Position numbers and translations under genes: made by a program. This document shows positions 8,070 through 17,647 of a stretch of DNA of 64,000 nt, piece by piece. The first letter of the stretch is position 1; each line of letters starts with the position of its first letter. A model generated the notes under the pieces. It had not been told where the DNA came from, did no database searches, and saw only the letters and a list, made by a program, of their open reading frames with translations. Source of the DNA: Phenylobacterium kunshanense. Its GTDB lineage: Bacteria; Pseudomonadota; Alphaproteobacteria; Caulobacterales; Caulobacteraceae. The DNA is taken from assembly GCF_003254525.1 (NCBI RefSeq), contig NZ_QFYS01000002.1:124001-188000 (forward strand), written 5' to 3'.

Positions 8070-9047
8070 ATGAAGACGCGCATCACCGAAATGCTGGGCA
8101 TCCGCCACCCGATCGTGCAGGGCGGCATGCACTATGTGGGTTTCGCCGAGATGGCGGCGGCGGTGTCGAACGCCGGCGGCCTGGGCGTCATCACCGGCCT
8201 GACCCAGGGCACGCCCGACAAGCTGCGGGCCGAGATCGAGAAGTGCCGCGGCCTGACCAACAAGCCGTTCGGCGTGAACCTCACCTTCCTGCCTGCGGTG
8301 ACGCCGCCCGACTATCCGGGCCTGGTGCAGGTGATCATCGAGAGCGGCGTGAAGGTGGTCGAGACCGCTGGCAACAATCCGCAGAAGTACCTGCCGGCTC
8401 TGAAGGACGCCGGGATCAAGGTGATCCACAAGTGCACGTCCGTCCGCCATGCCCTGAAGGCCGAGGCCATCGGCTGCGACGCGGTCAGCGTCGACGGCTT
8501 CGAGTGCGGCGGCCACCCGGGCGAGGACGATGTGGCGAACTTCATCCTGCTGCCGCGCGCCGGCGAGGAGCTGAAGGTGCCGTTCCTGGCCTCGGGCGGC
8601 ATGGCCGACGGCCGCAGCCTGGTCGCCGCCCTGGCCATGGGCGCCGACGGGATGAACATGGGCACCCGCTTCATCGCCACCAAGGAAGCCCCGGTGCATG
8701 AGAACGTGAAGCAGGCCCTGGTGGCCGCGAGCGAGCTCGACACCCGCCTGATCATGCGCCCGCTGCGCAACACCGAGCGCGTGCTCAACAACGCCGGCGT
8801 GGAGCGCCTGCTGGAAAAGGAGCGCACCCTTGGGGACAAGCTGACCTTCAACGACATCGCGCCCGAAGTGGCCGGCGTCTATCCGAGGATCATGCGCGAT
8901 GGCGAGATGGACGCCGGCGGCTGGTCCTGCGGCCAGGTGGCCGGCCTGATCCACGACATCCCCTCGGTGCAGGAGCTGATCGACCGGATCATGAAGCAGG
9001 CCAACGACATCATCCGTCAGCGGCTGGTCGGCCTGCTCGACGACTGA
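8070..9047 (+). CDS. Nitronate monooxygenase (2-nitropropane dioxygenase family)
   Basis: FMN-dependent TIM-barrel enzyme of 325 aa that oxidises alkyl nitronates such as propionate 3-nitronate; some members instead act as FabK-like enoyl-ACP reductases. The N-terminal HPIVQGGMHYVGFAEMAAAVSNAGGLGVI is the family's FMN-contacting signature. The phosphate-binding parts are GFECGGHPGEDD (conserved GGH-G) and LASGGMADGRSLVAALAMGADGMNMGTRFIA. The ATG at 8070 follows a GGGGAA ribosome binding site. It stands alone, 131 bases downstream of the tRNA and convergent with the SH3 gene. Nitronate oxidation is the most likely role by family. Confidence 0.88.
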   Translation: MKTRITEMLGIRHPIVQGGMHYVGFAEMAAAVSNAGGLGVITGLTQGTPDKLRAEIEKCRGLTNKPFGVNLTFLPAVTPPDYPGLVQVIIESGVKVVETAGNNPQKYLPALKDAGIKVIHKCTSVRHALKAEAIGCDAVSVDGFECGGHPGEDDVANFILLPRAGEELKVPFLASGGMADGRSLVAALAMGADGMNMGTRFIATKEAPVHENVKQALVAASELDTRLIMRPLRNTERVLNNAGVERLLEKERTLGDKLTFNDIAPEVAGVYPRIMRDGEMDAGGWSCGQVAGLIHDIPSVQELIDRIMKQANDIIRQRLVGLLDD

Positions 9048-9093
9048 CGGCCTCGGGCGGGCCCGGTCGCGCGCCGGCCGGGCCTGGCCGGTC

Positions 9094-10536
9094 TCAGCTC
9101 CAGCGCCAGTTCGAGAGCATGGCGTAGAAGACGTTGTCCCGCCGCTGTGCGGCCTGGATGTCGGTCATCAGCGCGCCGAGGCGGCCCTTGCCCTCGTCAC
9201 GCGCGACGATGACCTGGCGGTTGTAGGCGCGAATGTTCGTCGGGCCGGCCACCGCCGGGGGAGCGGGCGCAGCGGCGGCAGCCTTGGGGGGCGGGCCCTT
9301 GCCACGCCCCTTTCCTGCCGCGGCTGTCTGGACGGGAGCGGCGGGCGCGGAACCGGGCGGCCCCACCTCGGCGGCCCGGACATAGCCGGTCTCGCCCTCC
9401 ACATCGACTTCCCACCAGCCGCCCTCGGCATTGGCCGTCTTGGCCTGCAGCGCCGTGCCCACCGGCAGGTTGCGGACCGGAGCCGCCGAGGCCACCGGCC
9501 CGGAGCGGAGCACAGCGACCCTGGTGGTCACGAGTGCGGCCGGCGCGGCGGCGGGCGCGGACGCCTGCTGGGGCGCGCCTCCGGACGAGGCCGCGCCTTT
9601 CGGCATGGACAGCCGCGTCACCTCCGGCGCGGCGGCGTAGGCCGGCGCCTGGCCACCCAGCACATCGGCTTCGGACGCCCCATCGGTCATGGCGCGGCCC
9701 TGGGTGAAGGTCTTGGCCATACCTGTGTGCTGTTCGACCACGCTGCCGGTGACGTCGATATCCTTCTTCAGGTCGCTGATCAGTTCGGTGCGTTCGCGCC
9801 TGATCGCCTTGCGATCCTTATCGTTGCTGGCGCTGGCGAGGCGGGTGTTGATGTCGTTGAGCTGTCGGCTGCGGCATTCCACGAGGGCGTTGCCTGAATC
9901 GGAGATCTGGCGCGCCACCTCGAGCTGGCGACCGGCGTCCTGGTCGATGTTGTGCGAGGCCTTCCTGAGGTCGCCGCCCGCCTCTTCTTCCTTGAGCTTG
10001 GCGTAGGCGTCGGCCGTGGCGACGATGGCCACCAGCACCGCCAGCGCCGCGTAGGCCTTGCCGTTGTCGCCGCCGCCGAAGCCGCCATAGCTGGTGACGC
10101 CAGGCACATAGAGGCCGGACGCGCCGGCCAGCATGTCAGGGCCGAACATCAGGCCCGACGGCGCCGGAGCCGCCCCGCCGGTCTGCTGCTGGGCCGCGCT
10201 CTGCATCGCAAGGCCGCCGACGGCCCCCATCAGGCTGCCCATGCCCCCCATGCCGCCGAAGCCGCCACCCCGGCCGCCGGGAAGGCCGATGTTGCCGCTG
10301 GCCACGCCCTTGGCGAGCACCATGGCGCCGGACTTGAGGCCCTCGCCGATGGCCTTGCTCATCTTCGAGCGCTTGAGGTCGTCATATTCCTTGTCGAGCT
10401 TCACGAGTGGCGCCCGCTCGGCCGCGCAGGCGTCCGCGTCCTTCTTCTGCGCCAGCACCGGCTGGGCCGTGACGCCGAGAAGGGCGATCACGCTCACCGC
10501 CACCCTCAACCGCCGATCGTTGCGAAGCCTGTCCAT
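9094..10536 (-). CDS. Exported SH3-domain protein, partner of the caspase gene
   Basis: Secreted or periplasmic protein of 480 aa that I cannot assign to a named family. It has a signal peptide (RVAVSVIALLGVTAQPVLA, cut near residue 29), a Gly/Met-rich low-complexity stretch (GGRGGGFGGMGGMGSLMG), one hydrophobic helix (KAYAALAVLVAIVATADAYAKL), a charged coiled-coil part, an Ala/Pro-rich linker and a bacterial SH3 domain (about residues 340-395: RVAVLRSGP...GGWWEVDVEGETGYVRAAEVG). I chose the ATG at 10536 because GGGGGA sits just before it. It follows the caspase gene closely and is probably co-transcribed with it; a scaffold or wall-binding partner is plausible. Confidence 0.8.
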   Translation of the reverse strand: MDRLRNDRRLRVAVSVIALLGVTAQPVLAQKKDADACAAERAPLVKLDKEYDDLKRSKMSKAIGEGLKSGAMVLAKGVASGNIGLPGGRGGGFGGMGGMGSLMGAVGGLAMQSAAQQQTGGAAPAPSGLMFGPDMLAGASGLYVPGVTSYGGFGGGDNGKAYAALAVLVAIVATADAYAKLKEEEAGGDLRKASHNIDQDAGRQLEVARQISDSGNALVECRSRQLNDINTRLASASNDKDRKAIRRERTELISDLKKDIDVTGSVVEQHTGMAKTFTQGRAMTDGASEADVLGGQAPAYAAAPEVTRLSMPKGAASSGGAPQQASAPAAAPAALVTTRVAVLRSGPVASAAPVRNLPVGTALQAKTANAEGGWWEVDVEGETGYVRAAEVGPPGSAPAAPVQTAAAGKGRGKGPPPKAAAAAPAPPAVAGPTNIRAYNRQVIVARDEGKGRLGALMTDIQAAQRRDNVFYAMLSNWRWS

Positions 10537-10557
10537 ATCGTCCCCCATCATCCTTGC

Positions 10558-12591
10558 TCAGCTCACGCCAAGCCGGTCGAGCTCGCCCCTGGCGGCCTCA
10601 TCTCCGGCCTGGGCGGCCTTGCGGTAGTAGTCGATCGCCTTCTTCCGGTCGGCGCGGACGCCCTGCCCGGTTTCGTACATGATCCCCAGGTTGCGCATCG
10701 CCGCAGCGCTGCCTCGGTCGGCGGCCGCCTGGAAGAGGCGGATCGCCTCGGCCGGATTGGCCCGCACCCCCGCGCCGCGCGCGGTCAGGCTGCCTAGCCC
10801 CAGATAGCCGCGCGCGTCACCCGCGTTTGCGGCCAAACGGTAGTATTCTGCGGCGCGCGCGTGGTCCTGGGGCAGACCAGCGCCATTCTCCAGCATCACG
10901 GCGAGGCTCGACATGCCCTCGCTGTTCCCGGCCTCCGCGGCCCGCTGGTACCAGGTGGCGGCCTGGACCTCGTCCTTGGCCACCACCTCGCCGTCCTCGT
11001 AGGCATAGCCCAGGCGGACCATGGCGTCGGCGTCGCCCGCGACGGCCGCGCGTTCGAAGAGGGTGAACGCCCGCCGGGTATCGCGCGGGACGCCCTCGCC
11101 CCGCTCGTAGAGATCGGCGAGTTGCAGGATCGACGGGCCATCCCCGGCATCGACGGCCTTCTGCAGCCAGCCCGCGGCGGCCCGCGGATCGGCCGGCGCG
11201 CCGCGACCGCGGAGATAGGCCTCGGCCAGCATACCCATACCGGTCGCCGAACCCTTGCTGGCCGCCTGCTCCAGCCAGCGGAAGCCCTCGGCCTCGTTCC
11301 GTCCGGTCCCGAAGCCGTTGAGCAGGCAGAGCGCCCAGTTGACCATGCCGCCCGAATGGCCGGCGTCGGCCGAGGCCTTGAACCACCGCGCGGCGGCGGC
11401 CACGTCCTTCGTCGCGCCCTTGCCGGTCAGGGACAGGACGCCGAGGTTATACATCGCCGCGCCGTTGCCCGCCTCAGCCGCGGTGGTCCAGTCGGCGGCG
11501 GCCCGGCGATAGTCGCCGCGGGCGAAGGCTTCCCGGGCGGAGGTGACCAGTTCCTGCCCCGGCTGGGCCGAGCGGGAAGCCATCTGGAACGAGCCCGCCG
11601 GCAGCTTCTCCAACGCGCGGATGCGGTTGGCGGCGAGGCGACGGAACGAGCCGGTGATCTCGCCGCGATCCTGGGCCTCCATGTATGCCTTGAAGTCGGC
11701 CGGATCGTCGGAATCCTTGATCGACGTCCAGAAGGCCTGGTCCTTCTCCCACTTGATCTTGGTGAGGTCGGCGGCGTTGGCCTGCGCCTGGCGGGCCGGG
11801 CCGTTGGGGTCGAAGCTCCAGTGCACGTTAGGCCAGATGCCCTGCAGGTCGGGCGTCTGCTGGCCCTCGGTCATCCGCTCGACCTCGGCCTGCACGTAGC
11901 TTGGCAGTTCGCCGACCGTGATGCCGGGACGGGTCAGGCCCTCGGTGAGGGCGATGGCGAAGGGGCTGTTGCCACCCGAACCGTCCTGGGCCACCTCACC
12001 CGGGCCGGCGGCCATCAGCGTCACGACCTGCACGCTGGTGGGGCCCGCCTCGCGCGCCAGGCCGCGGGTGTTGCCGCCGAGGCTCCGGGTGGCGGTGGGG
12101 TTGTTGCGGCAGGCGTCGAGGATGATCAGGCGGACCGCCTTGGCGCCGGTCATCGCCGCGCCCAGCCGGGCCGACTCGACCGCACTGCCGGTCAGGGCGG
12201 ACTTGGTGGTGGCGATGGCGTCCTTCGGCAGGAGGTAGTTCACCCCCTCGATCATCGCCCCGTGGCCGGCGTAGTAGATCACGGCCGCTTCAGCGCCGGC
12301 GGCCGCCTGTTCGAACTCGCCAAGCCCCTCGATGAGCTGCGAACGGTTCGGGTCGGTGAGCACCTTCACTTCGAAGCCGAGCTTCTGGAGCGTCTTCTGG
12401 ACGAGCTGGGCGTCCTTGGACGGATTGGCGAGGCTGGGGACCTTGTCGTACTTCGAGACGCCCACGATCAGGGCGACACGACTCGCAGCCCAGGCGCCGG
12501 GAACGGCGGCGGCGTTGATCATCACCGCGATGATGACCGCCTTCCACCGGCGTCCGTGCCGGAGATGATCACTGGGCCGCGCCTCGCGCAT
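10558..12591 (-). CDS. Exported caspase-family (C14) protein with Sel1 repeats
   Basis: A 677-aa protein: signal peptide (about 17-36, ending GAWAA), p20-like caspase domain (about 37-270), linker, then eight Sel1 repeats (about 360-670). The catalytic dyad is present: His110 in VIYYAGHGAMIEGVNYLLP and Cys161 in LIILDACRNNP. Bacterial members of the C14 family cleave after basic or acidic residues, and Sel1 repeats bind other proteins. I chose ATG 12591 with GAGGG upstream; a GTG at 12612 would add 7 residues. It forms a two-gene unit with the SH3 protein and faces the hybrid kinase gene. Substrate and trigger are unknown. Confidence 0.88.
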   Translation of the reverse strand: MREARPSDHLRHGRRWKAVIIAVMINAAAVPGAWAASRVALIVGVSKYDKVPSLANPSKDAQLVQKTLQKLGFEVKVLTDPNRSQLIEGLGEFEQAAAGAEAAVIYYAGHGAMIEGVNYLLPKDAIATTKSALTGSAVESARLGAAMTGAKAVRLIILDACRNNPTATRSLGGNTRGLAREAGPTSVQVVTLMAAGPGEVAQDGSGGNSPFAIALTEGLTRPGITVGELPSYVQAEVERMTEGQQTPDLQGIWPNVHWSFDPNGPARQAQANAADLTKIKWEKDQAFWTSIKDSDDPADFKAYMEAQDRGEITGSFRRLAANRIRALEKLPAGSFQMASRSAQPGQELVTSAREAFARGDYRRAAADWTTAAEAGNGAAMYNLGVLSLTGKGATKDVAAAARWFKASADAGHSGGMVNWALCLLNGFGTGRNEAEGFRWLEQAASKGSATGMGMLAEAYLRGRGAPADPRAAAGWLQKAVDAGDGPSILQLADLYERGEGVPRDTRRAFTLFERAAVAGDADAMVRLGYAYEDGEVVAKDEVQAATWYQRAAEAGNSEGMSSLAVMLENGAGLPQDHARAAEYYRLAANAGDARGYLGLGSLTARGAGVRANPAEAIRLFQAAADRGSAAAMRNLGIMYETGQGVRADRKKAIDYYRKAAQAGDEAARGELDRLGVS

Positions 12592-12765
12592 ATGCCGTAC
12601 CCTCAAACCCACAGCTGGACAGTTTACTCTAAGAGGCCGTGTCGCGGCCAGACGCCCCCCGATCGGGTGTCTGGCGTGAGGCTCCCGTCCGCATATTCGT
12701 GCCGCGACGACGGTTGGACGCGCCGGCGGACCCGGCGTTAACCCAGCGTTCGCCGGTCGGAGGCT

Positions 12766-14544
12766 ATGCCGATTGCGAGTGAGCGCCGGGGGGGGCTCGT
12801 GTTCGGAAGTCTCTTCGACGAGCGGTTTGCAGGGGCGGCGGCGGGAATCTACGCCTACGCGCCCGTGCGCCTCGTCCTGTGCGTCGCCGTCACGATCTTC
12901 GTCGGCATGGGCGTGGGCTGGGCGGCGGCCCTGCCATGGTGCGCCGCGGCGCTTCTGGCCGAAGCCGCGCTGCTGATCGCCACCCGGCAGACCGCCCGCG
13001 CGCCGCAGGGACGGGCCATCTCGGGCCGGGCATGCGCCCTAGTCTACATGCTGGCCGTCCTCACCTGGAGCATGGCCGGCGTCCTGCTTTGGAGCGCGGA
13101 CAGCGTTGCGTGCCAGGTGGCCGCCGCCGCCTTCTTCGCCAGCCACCTGATGTACATCCAGGCCCTGCACGCCCATTCCCCCGGAGCGGCGATCCCGACC
13201 CTGCCGGCGGTGCTGCTTCCGGCGGGCGTGCCCTTGGCCCTGCCCCATTTCCAGGGTTCGGACCAGGCGCTGGTCTGCCTGTCCATGCTGGTGGTGTCGC
13301 TGCATACGCTGGTCAGCATGTGGGTCAGCCTACGGAAGTCCCGCGCGCTCCAGGAGGCGCAGACCGCCATCGAGGCCGCCAGCGACGCCAAGAGCGCGTT
13401 CCTGGCCCGGATGAGCCACGAAATCCGCACCCCTCTGAACGGCGTGCTTGGCATGGCCCAGGCCCTGGCGGCCGAGACGGACCTGAAGCCGGAGCACCGG
13501 CGCCGGCTGTCGGTCATCCAGGAGTCCGGGGAGAGCCTCCTGGTGATCCTGAACGACATCCTCGACCTCTCGAAGGTTGAAGCCGGACGGCTGGAACTGG
13601 AGAAGATCCCGTTCGATCTCGGCGAGGTCGTACGCGCCGCCCAGGAGGCGTTCGGACCCCAGGCGGCCACGAAGGGCGTGAGCTTCCGCGTCGACCTCGA
13701 CCCCAGGGCCGCGGGCGTCTACCTGGGCGACCCGACGCGGTTCCGTCAGATCCTCTACAACCTGCTCTCGAACGCCGTGAAGTTCACCGACCGCGGCGAG
13801 GTGGCGCTGGCCGTCTCGTGGCGCAATGAAGTGCTCGAGGTGGAGGTATCGGACAGTGGCGTCGGGATCGCGCCCGAGGACCTCGCGCGCCTGTTCAGCC
13901 GTTTCCAGCAGGTCGACACCTCGACGACGCGGCGGTACGGCGGGACCGGTCTGGGGCTCTCGATCTGCCGCGAGCTGGCCGAACTGATGGGCGGCGCGAT
14001 CGAGGCCCACAGCGCGCCCGGAACAGGCGCTAGATTCACCCTTCTGTTGCCGCTGAGGCGCGTCGGCGACGCCGAGACCCAACTGCGTGAGGTGGAGACC
14101 CCGGCGGAGCGTTCCGCCGCCGCGCTTGCCGAGGGCGGACCGCCCCTTCGCGTGCTGGCCGCCGAAGACAACGCGGTGAACCAGCTCGTCCTCCGGACCC
14201 TGCTGGAACAGATCGGCATCGACCCCGTGATCGTCGGCGACGGCGCGGCGGCGGTCGAGGCCTGGCGCGCGACCCCCTGCGACCTGATCCTGATGGACGT
14301 CGAAATGCCGGTGCTCGACGGGGTCGCCGCCGCCCGCGCCATCCGAGACGCCGAGGCCGCCGAGGGCCGCCCCCGGACGCCGATCCTGGCCCTGACCGCC
14401 AATGCGATGCAGCACCAGGTAACGGCCTATCTGGCGGCCGGCCTGGACGGCCACGTCGCGAAGCCGATCGATGCTGCACAGCTCTACGAGGCCATCGCCT
14501 CGGCGGCCCAGTCGAGTCGCGGCGACGCCGCAGCGGTGGCCTGA
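12766..14544 (+). CDS. Membrane hybrid sensor histidine kinase with receiver domain
   Basis: 592-aa inner-membrane kinase. Residues 20-185 hold five to six hydrophobic segments (for example VRLVLCVAVTIFVGMGVGWA) with no separate periplasmic domain. A HisKA domain follows with phospho-acceptor His218 (ARMSHEIRTPLNG), then an HATPase with N box LLSNAVKFTDRG, G1 DSGVGIAPEDL and G2 RYGGTGLGLSI, and a C-terminal receiver with Asp511 (LILMDVEMP) and ALTANAM/HVAKPI. A hybrid without HPt usually passes phosphate to a separate HPt protein. It diverges from the caspase gene across a 174-base promoter region; a functional link is possible but unproven. Confidence 0.9.
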   Translation: MPIASERRGGLVFGSLFDERFAGAAAGIYAYAPVRLVLCVAVTIFVGMGVGWAAALPWCAAALLAEAALLIATRQTARAPQGRAISGRACALVYMLAVLTWSMAGVLLWSADSVACQVAAAAFFASHLMYIQALHAHSPGAAIPTLPAVLLPAGVPLALPHFQGSDQALVCLSMLVVSLHTLVSMWVSLRKSRALQEAQTAIEAASDAKSAFLARMSHEIRTPLNGVLGMAQALAAETDLKPEHRRRLSVIQESGESLLVILNDILDLSKVEAGRLELEKIPFDLGEVVRAAQEAFGPQAATKGVSFRVDLDPRAAGVYLGDPTRFRQILYNLLSNAVKFTDRGEVALAVSWRNEVLEVEVSDSGVGIAPEDLARLFSRFQQVDTSTTRRYGGTGLGLSICRELAELMGGAIEAHSAPGTGARFTLLLPLRRVGDAETQLREVETPAERSAAALAEGGPPLRVLAAEDNAVNQLVLRTLLEQIGIDPVIVGDGAAAVEAWRATPCDLILMDVEMPVLDGVAAARAIRDAEAAEGRPRTPILALTANAMQHQVTAYLAAGLDGHVAKPIDAAQLYEAIASAAQSSRGDAAAVA

Positions 14545-14572
14545 GCCTCCGACGATCGGCGCTGCGCTGAGC

Positions 14573-15154
14573 CTACTTCGGCGCGGGATACTGGATCCGC
14601 GGACGCAGGTTCTCGATCACCGCCCGGGCGTCGAAGGCGCGCACGTCGCCCTCGGGCTTGCGACCCCGGCTCATGAAGATCTCTGCGGAGGCTTCGAAAC
14701 GCTCCACTGTCCGGACATCCACCCGGTCGGCCCAGAAGGGGTCGCCCCAGAACGGATCCCAGGAACGCCAGCCGAAACCGCGGCCGTAGTAGCGCCACGA
14801 CGGACGCCAGAAACCGTAGCTGCCGTACCAGGGCCGATAGAACGGATCGGGCTCCACATAGGTCCGGCTCTTCTTGTCCACGTCGCGCTCGACGACGGAG
14901 AACCAGTCGTACCCATTCTGCACCGTGAGCTCGGCGGCGCGGAACAGGAGGTAGGCCTCCACCGTCTCGCGGCTGGTCAGCGAGTTTCCGGCGAAGGTCA
15001 CGCGGTACCGGTCAGCTTCCAGCCTCACCTCGGAATAGCCGCCCGAGGTGGCGCTGCCGCGCACGTTGGGCTGGTACGGCGTCGGCGTGGCGCAGGCCGC
15101 GAGGCCCGCCGAGAGGGCGACGGCCACGGCGACGGCTACAGAATTCCTGGACAT
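14573..15154 (-). CDS. CC0125/CC1285-family lipoprotein
   Basis: Outer-envelope lipoprotein of 193 aa. The signal sequence VAVAVAVALSAGLAACATP ends in a lipobox with the acylated Cys at about residue 21. The mature part has GYSEVRLEADRYRVTFAGN and TSRETVEAYLLFRAAELT, the motifs I associate with this Caulobacteraceae family, followed by a Trp/Tyr-rich stretch (RPWYGSYGFWRPSWRYYGRG). Function unknown; such proteins are seen in the cell envelope. The ATG at 15154 is chosen because it directly precedes the signal peptide; the frame is open further upstream without coding character. It is convergent with the hybrid kinase gene. Confidence 0.8.
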   Translation of the reverse strand: MSRNSVAVAVAVALSAGLAACATPTPYQPNVRGSATSGGYSEVRLEADRYRVTFAGNSLTSRETVEAYLLFRAAELTVQNGYDWFSVVERDVDKKSRTYVEPDPFYRPWYGSYGFWRPSWRYYGRGFGWRSWDPFWGDPFWADRVDVRTVERFEASAEIFMSRGRKPEGDVRAFDARAVIENLRPRIQYPAPK

Positions 15155-15236
15155 GATCAGGTCTCGAACTCGGGCGTCCCCCGCGGTGGGGAACGTAAGG
15201 TCCACAACACTCCGCCGCAATTGTGGTTGCGATAGG

Positions 15237-15641
15237 TCAAGCTTGCGTGACGAACGCCACATAGATGATCCGGCCCAGGGATCCGAACAGCAGAACGGCC
15301 ACCGCCAGCGCCTGGATCAGGAAGCCCAGCTCCCGCTTGGCGGGGTCCTTCACATAGCCGAGCTGGTAGAGCACCCGGCCGACGATCCAGACCACGCCGA
15401 CGCCGGCGGCCACGAGGTCGTTCCAGTAGAGCGCGAAGAGCCACAGCGGCACGAGGAACAGCGGCAGCCATTCGAGGGTGTTGTGGTGGGCGCGGATGCT
15501 CCGCTCCAGGAGAGGGTCGCCCGTCATGGCCGGCGCGGCGATGCCCGTCTTCTGTCGGGCGCGACCGACCTGGAGCCCCATCCAGAAGTAGGTCAGAAGC
15601 GCCAGCAGGCTGACGATGGCGACGTAGGCATGGGACTGCAT
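15237..15641 (-). CDS. MAPEG-family membrane protein
   Basis: A 134-aa four-helix membrane protein of the MAPEG superfamily (membrane-associated proteins in eicosanoid and glutathione metabolism). The signature ERSIRAHHNTLEWLPLFLV (about residues 46-64) contains the conserved Glu-Arg-x-x-Arg-Ala-x-x-Asn-x-x-Glu pattern that binds glutathione in eukaryotic members. Four hydrophobic segments can be placed at about 5-23, 58-75, 80-95 and 108-130. Bacterial MAPEG proteins may conjugate or reduce with glutathione, but this has rarely been tested. Stands alone between the lipoprotein and the KTSC gene. Confidence 0.86.
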   Translation of the reverse strand: MQSHAYVAIVSLLALLTYFWMGLQVGRARQKTGIAAPAMTGDPLLERSIRAHHNTLEWLPLFLVPLWLFALYWNDLVAAGVGVVWIVGRVLYQLGYVKDPAKRELGFLIQALAVAVLLFGSLGRIIYVAFVTQA

Positions 15642-15777
15642 CCCGTCCTCCCCTCATTTTGATTGGCGGCGAAGCTTCGCCTTGTGGGAAGGAACTTGGC
15701 GCCATCCGGGCCCAAGGGGAACCAGCGCCGCGGGCCCGGGCGTTTCTAAGGTCATATCCACGGCAGGGAGCAGGCCG

Positions 15778-15984
15778 ATGGACGTCGACTCAGCGGCTAT
15801 CCAGGCGATCGACTACGACCAGGACCGGGCCAAGCTTTTCGTCCGCTTCGTCAGCGGAGAGCGATACGTCTACGTCGGCGTCCCCGGCGAGGTGCATCGC
15901 TCGTTCGTGGACGCCGACTCCAAGGGTCGGTTCTTCCAGGCCGAGATCCGGGACCGGTATCCCTACAACCGGCTGGAGCGTTAG
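15778..15984 (+). CDS. KTSC domain protein
   Basis: A 68-aa single-domain protein: [20 protein letters not shown], then [19 protein letters not shown] and [19 protein letters not shown] match the KTSC fold, named after the Lys-Thr-Ser-Cys motif of a lysyl-tRNA synthetase-linked member. The domain is small and beta-rich; its role is unknown, with RNA binding suggested. The ATG at 15778 is the only start that leaves the whole domain and no extra. The stop TAG overlaps the argG stop on the other strand in the four bases TTAG. Confidence 0.82.
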   Translation: MDVDSAAIQAIDYDQDRAKLFVRFVSGERYVYVGVPGEVHRSFVDADSKGRFFQAEIRDRYPYNRLER

Positions 15985-17207
15985 CCCCGCCGGTCGCGCT
16001 TGGCCGCCACGCGGAGGCGAAGGGCGTTGAGCTTGATGAAGCCCGCCGCGTCGCGGTGATCGTAGGCGACCTTGCCTTCCTCGAACGTGACCAGCTCCTG
16101 GTCGTACAGCGAGTAGGGGCTGGTGCGGCCGATCACGGTGACGCTGCCCTTGTAGAGCTTCACCCGCACCTGGCCTGTGACGTTCTTCTGGCTGAGGTCG
16201 ATGGCCGCCTGCAGCATCTCGCGCTCGGGGGCGAACCAGAAGCCGTTGTAGATGAGCGAGGCGTACTTCGGCATCAGCTCGTCCTTGAGGTGCATGGCGC
16301 CCCGGTCGAGGGTGATGCTCTCCATGCCGCGGTGGGCGTGCAGAAGGATCGTGCCGCCCGGGGTCTCGTAGACGCCGCGAGACTTCATGCCGACGTAGCG
16401 GTTCTCGACCAGGTCCAGGCGGCCGACGCCATTGTCGTGGCCGAGCTGGTTCAGCTTGGTCAGCAGGGCGGCCGGCGACAGCTTCTGGCCGTCGATGGCG
16501 ACGGGGTCGCCGTTCTCGAAGTCCATCGTGAAGACGGTGGGCGTGTCGGGCGCGGCCTCAGGACTGATCGTGCGCATGTGCACGTACTCGGGGGCCTCGA
16601 CACCCGGATCCTCCAGGACCTTTCCCTCGGACGAGGAATGCAGCAGGTTCGCGTCGACGCTGAAGGGCGCCTCGTTGCGCTTGTCCTTGGTGATCGGGAT
16701 CTGGTGCTTCTCGGCGAAGTCCAGTAGCGCCTCGCGGCTCTTGAAGTCCCATTCGCGCCAGGGGGCGACGACGTGGATGTCGGGCTCGAGGGCGTAGTAG
16801 GCGATCTCGAAGCGGACCTGGTCGTTGCCCTTGCCAGTGGCGCCGTGGGCGACCGCGTCCGCGCCGATCCTGCGGGCGATCTCGATCTGCTTCTTGGCGA
16901 TCAGCGGCCGCGCGATCGAGGTGCCCAGCAGGTACTGGCCCTCGTAGACCGTGTTGGCGCGGAACATCGGGAAGACGTAGTCGCGCACGAACTCCTCGCG
17001 CACGTCCTCGACGAAGGCGTACTCGGGTTTCACGCCCAGGGTGATGGCCTTGTGGCGCGCCGGCTCGACCTCTTCGCCCTGGCCCAGGTCGGCCGTGAAG
17101 GTCGCCACCTCGGCGCCCAGCTCGGTCTGCAGCCACTTGACGATGGTGGAGCTGTCGAGCCCGCCGGAATAGGCGAGGACGACCTTCTTGACGGACTTGT
17201 CGGCCAT
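15981..17207 (-). CDS. argG: Argininosuccinate synthase
   Basis: Joins citrulline and aspartate with ATP to make argininosuccinate, the seventh step of arginine synthesis, in the cytosol as a tetramer. The 408-aa product has the PP-loop pyrophosphate motif [16 protein letters not shown] near the N-terminus (about 11-26), then [15 protein letters not shown] (about 115-130), which contacts citrulline and aspartate, and [18 protein letters not shown]-like C-terminal residues seen here as [17 protein letters not shown]. The start is ATG 17207, since homologues begin a few residues before [10 protein letters not shown]. Convergent with the KTSC gene. No other arg gene is nearby. Confidence 0.97.
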   Translation of the reverse strand: MADKSVKKVVLAYSGGLDSSTIVKWLQTELGAEVATFTADLGQGEEVEPARHKAITLGVKPEYAFVEDVREEFVRDYVFPMFRANTVYEGQYLLGTSIARPLIAKKQIEIARRIGADAVAHGATGKGNDQVRFEIAYYALEPDIHVVAPWREWDFKSREALLDFAEKHQIPITKDKRNEAPFSVDANLLHSSSEGKVLEDPGVEAPEYVHMRTISPEAAPDTPTVFTMDFENGDPVAIDGQKLSPAALLTKLNQLGHDNGVGRLDLVENRYVGMKSRGVYETPGGTILLHAHRGMESITLDRGAMHLKDELMPKYASLIYNGFWFAPEREMLQAAIDLSQKNVTGQVRVKLYKGSVTVIGRTSPYSLYDQELVTFEEGKVAYDHRDAAGFIKLNALRLRVAAKRDRRG

Positions 17208-17274
17208 GGCGTGGAAGGGCTTTCGAAGAGGTGTGGAGAGGTCGCGCGCCTTTAAGGACAGGCGGGCCGCGGGT

Positions 17275-17646
17275 TCAAGGCTTAAGCACGCCTTCGGCGG
17301 CAAGCGTGCGCAAGACTCCTCGCAGCCACAGCATGTGAACGAGGATGAACAGCGGCGCCGTGGCCGCGCGCACCAGGAACAGGATCAGCAGCTCGTCAGG
17401 CGCGAACTGCGGGGCGCGGGCCAGGGCCGACAGGACCAGGCCGAACACGATCGCGAACCCCAATGCGAGGCCGAGCGCCGGCGCCTTGCGCGCCCGCCAT
17501 CCCACCTTGCCGTTCAGCCCCCACTGCATGGGCAGCCGCGCGTCCGCCGGCAGGGCCCGCCAGACGCCACGCGTCGCCGACGCAATCATGGCCGTAGCGA
17601 CGATCCAGAAGGCGTCGCCCAGGATGGATAGAACGCTGAGCGGCAC
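17275..17646 (-). CDS. Small membrane protein with DUF1648-like motif
   Basis: A 123-aa membrane protein with about three hydrophobic segments (residues 5-22, 54-74, 85-112). Between the first two is [22 protein letters not shown], which resembles the IP-x-HW-N-x-x-G motif of DUF1648 domains found in SdpI-like proteins; this assignment is tentative because the protein is short. A GTG start at 17646 lies one base after the kup stop codon, so translation is likely coupled to kup and the two proteins may be made together in the inner membrane. Function unknown. Confidence 0.7.
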   Translation of the reverse strand: MPLSVLSILGDAFWIVATAMIASATRGVWRALPADARLPMQWGLNGKVGWRARKAPALGLALGFAIVFGLVLSALARAPQFAPDELLILFLVRAATAPLFILVHMLWLRGVLRTLAAEGVLKP

Positions 17647-17647
17647 G

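Noticed and set aside
10861-12741. Open frame of over 600 codons opposite the caspase gene
   Set aside because: Antisense shadow of a well-supported coding frame. High GC makes stops rare on the opposite strand.
12737-12742. CtrA half-site (TTAACC) before the hybrid kinase gene
   Set aside because: Only a half-site; no matching TTAA seven bases away.
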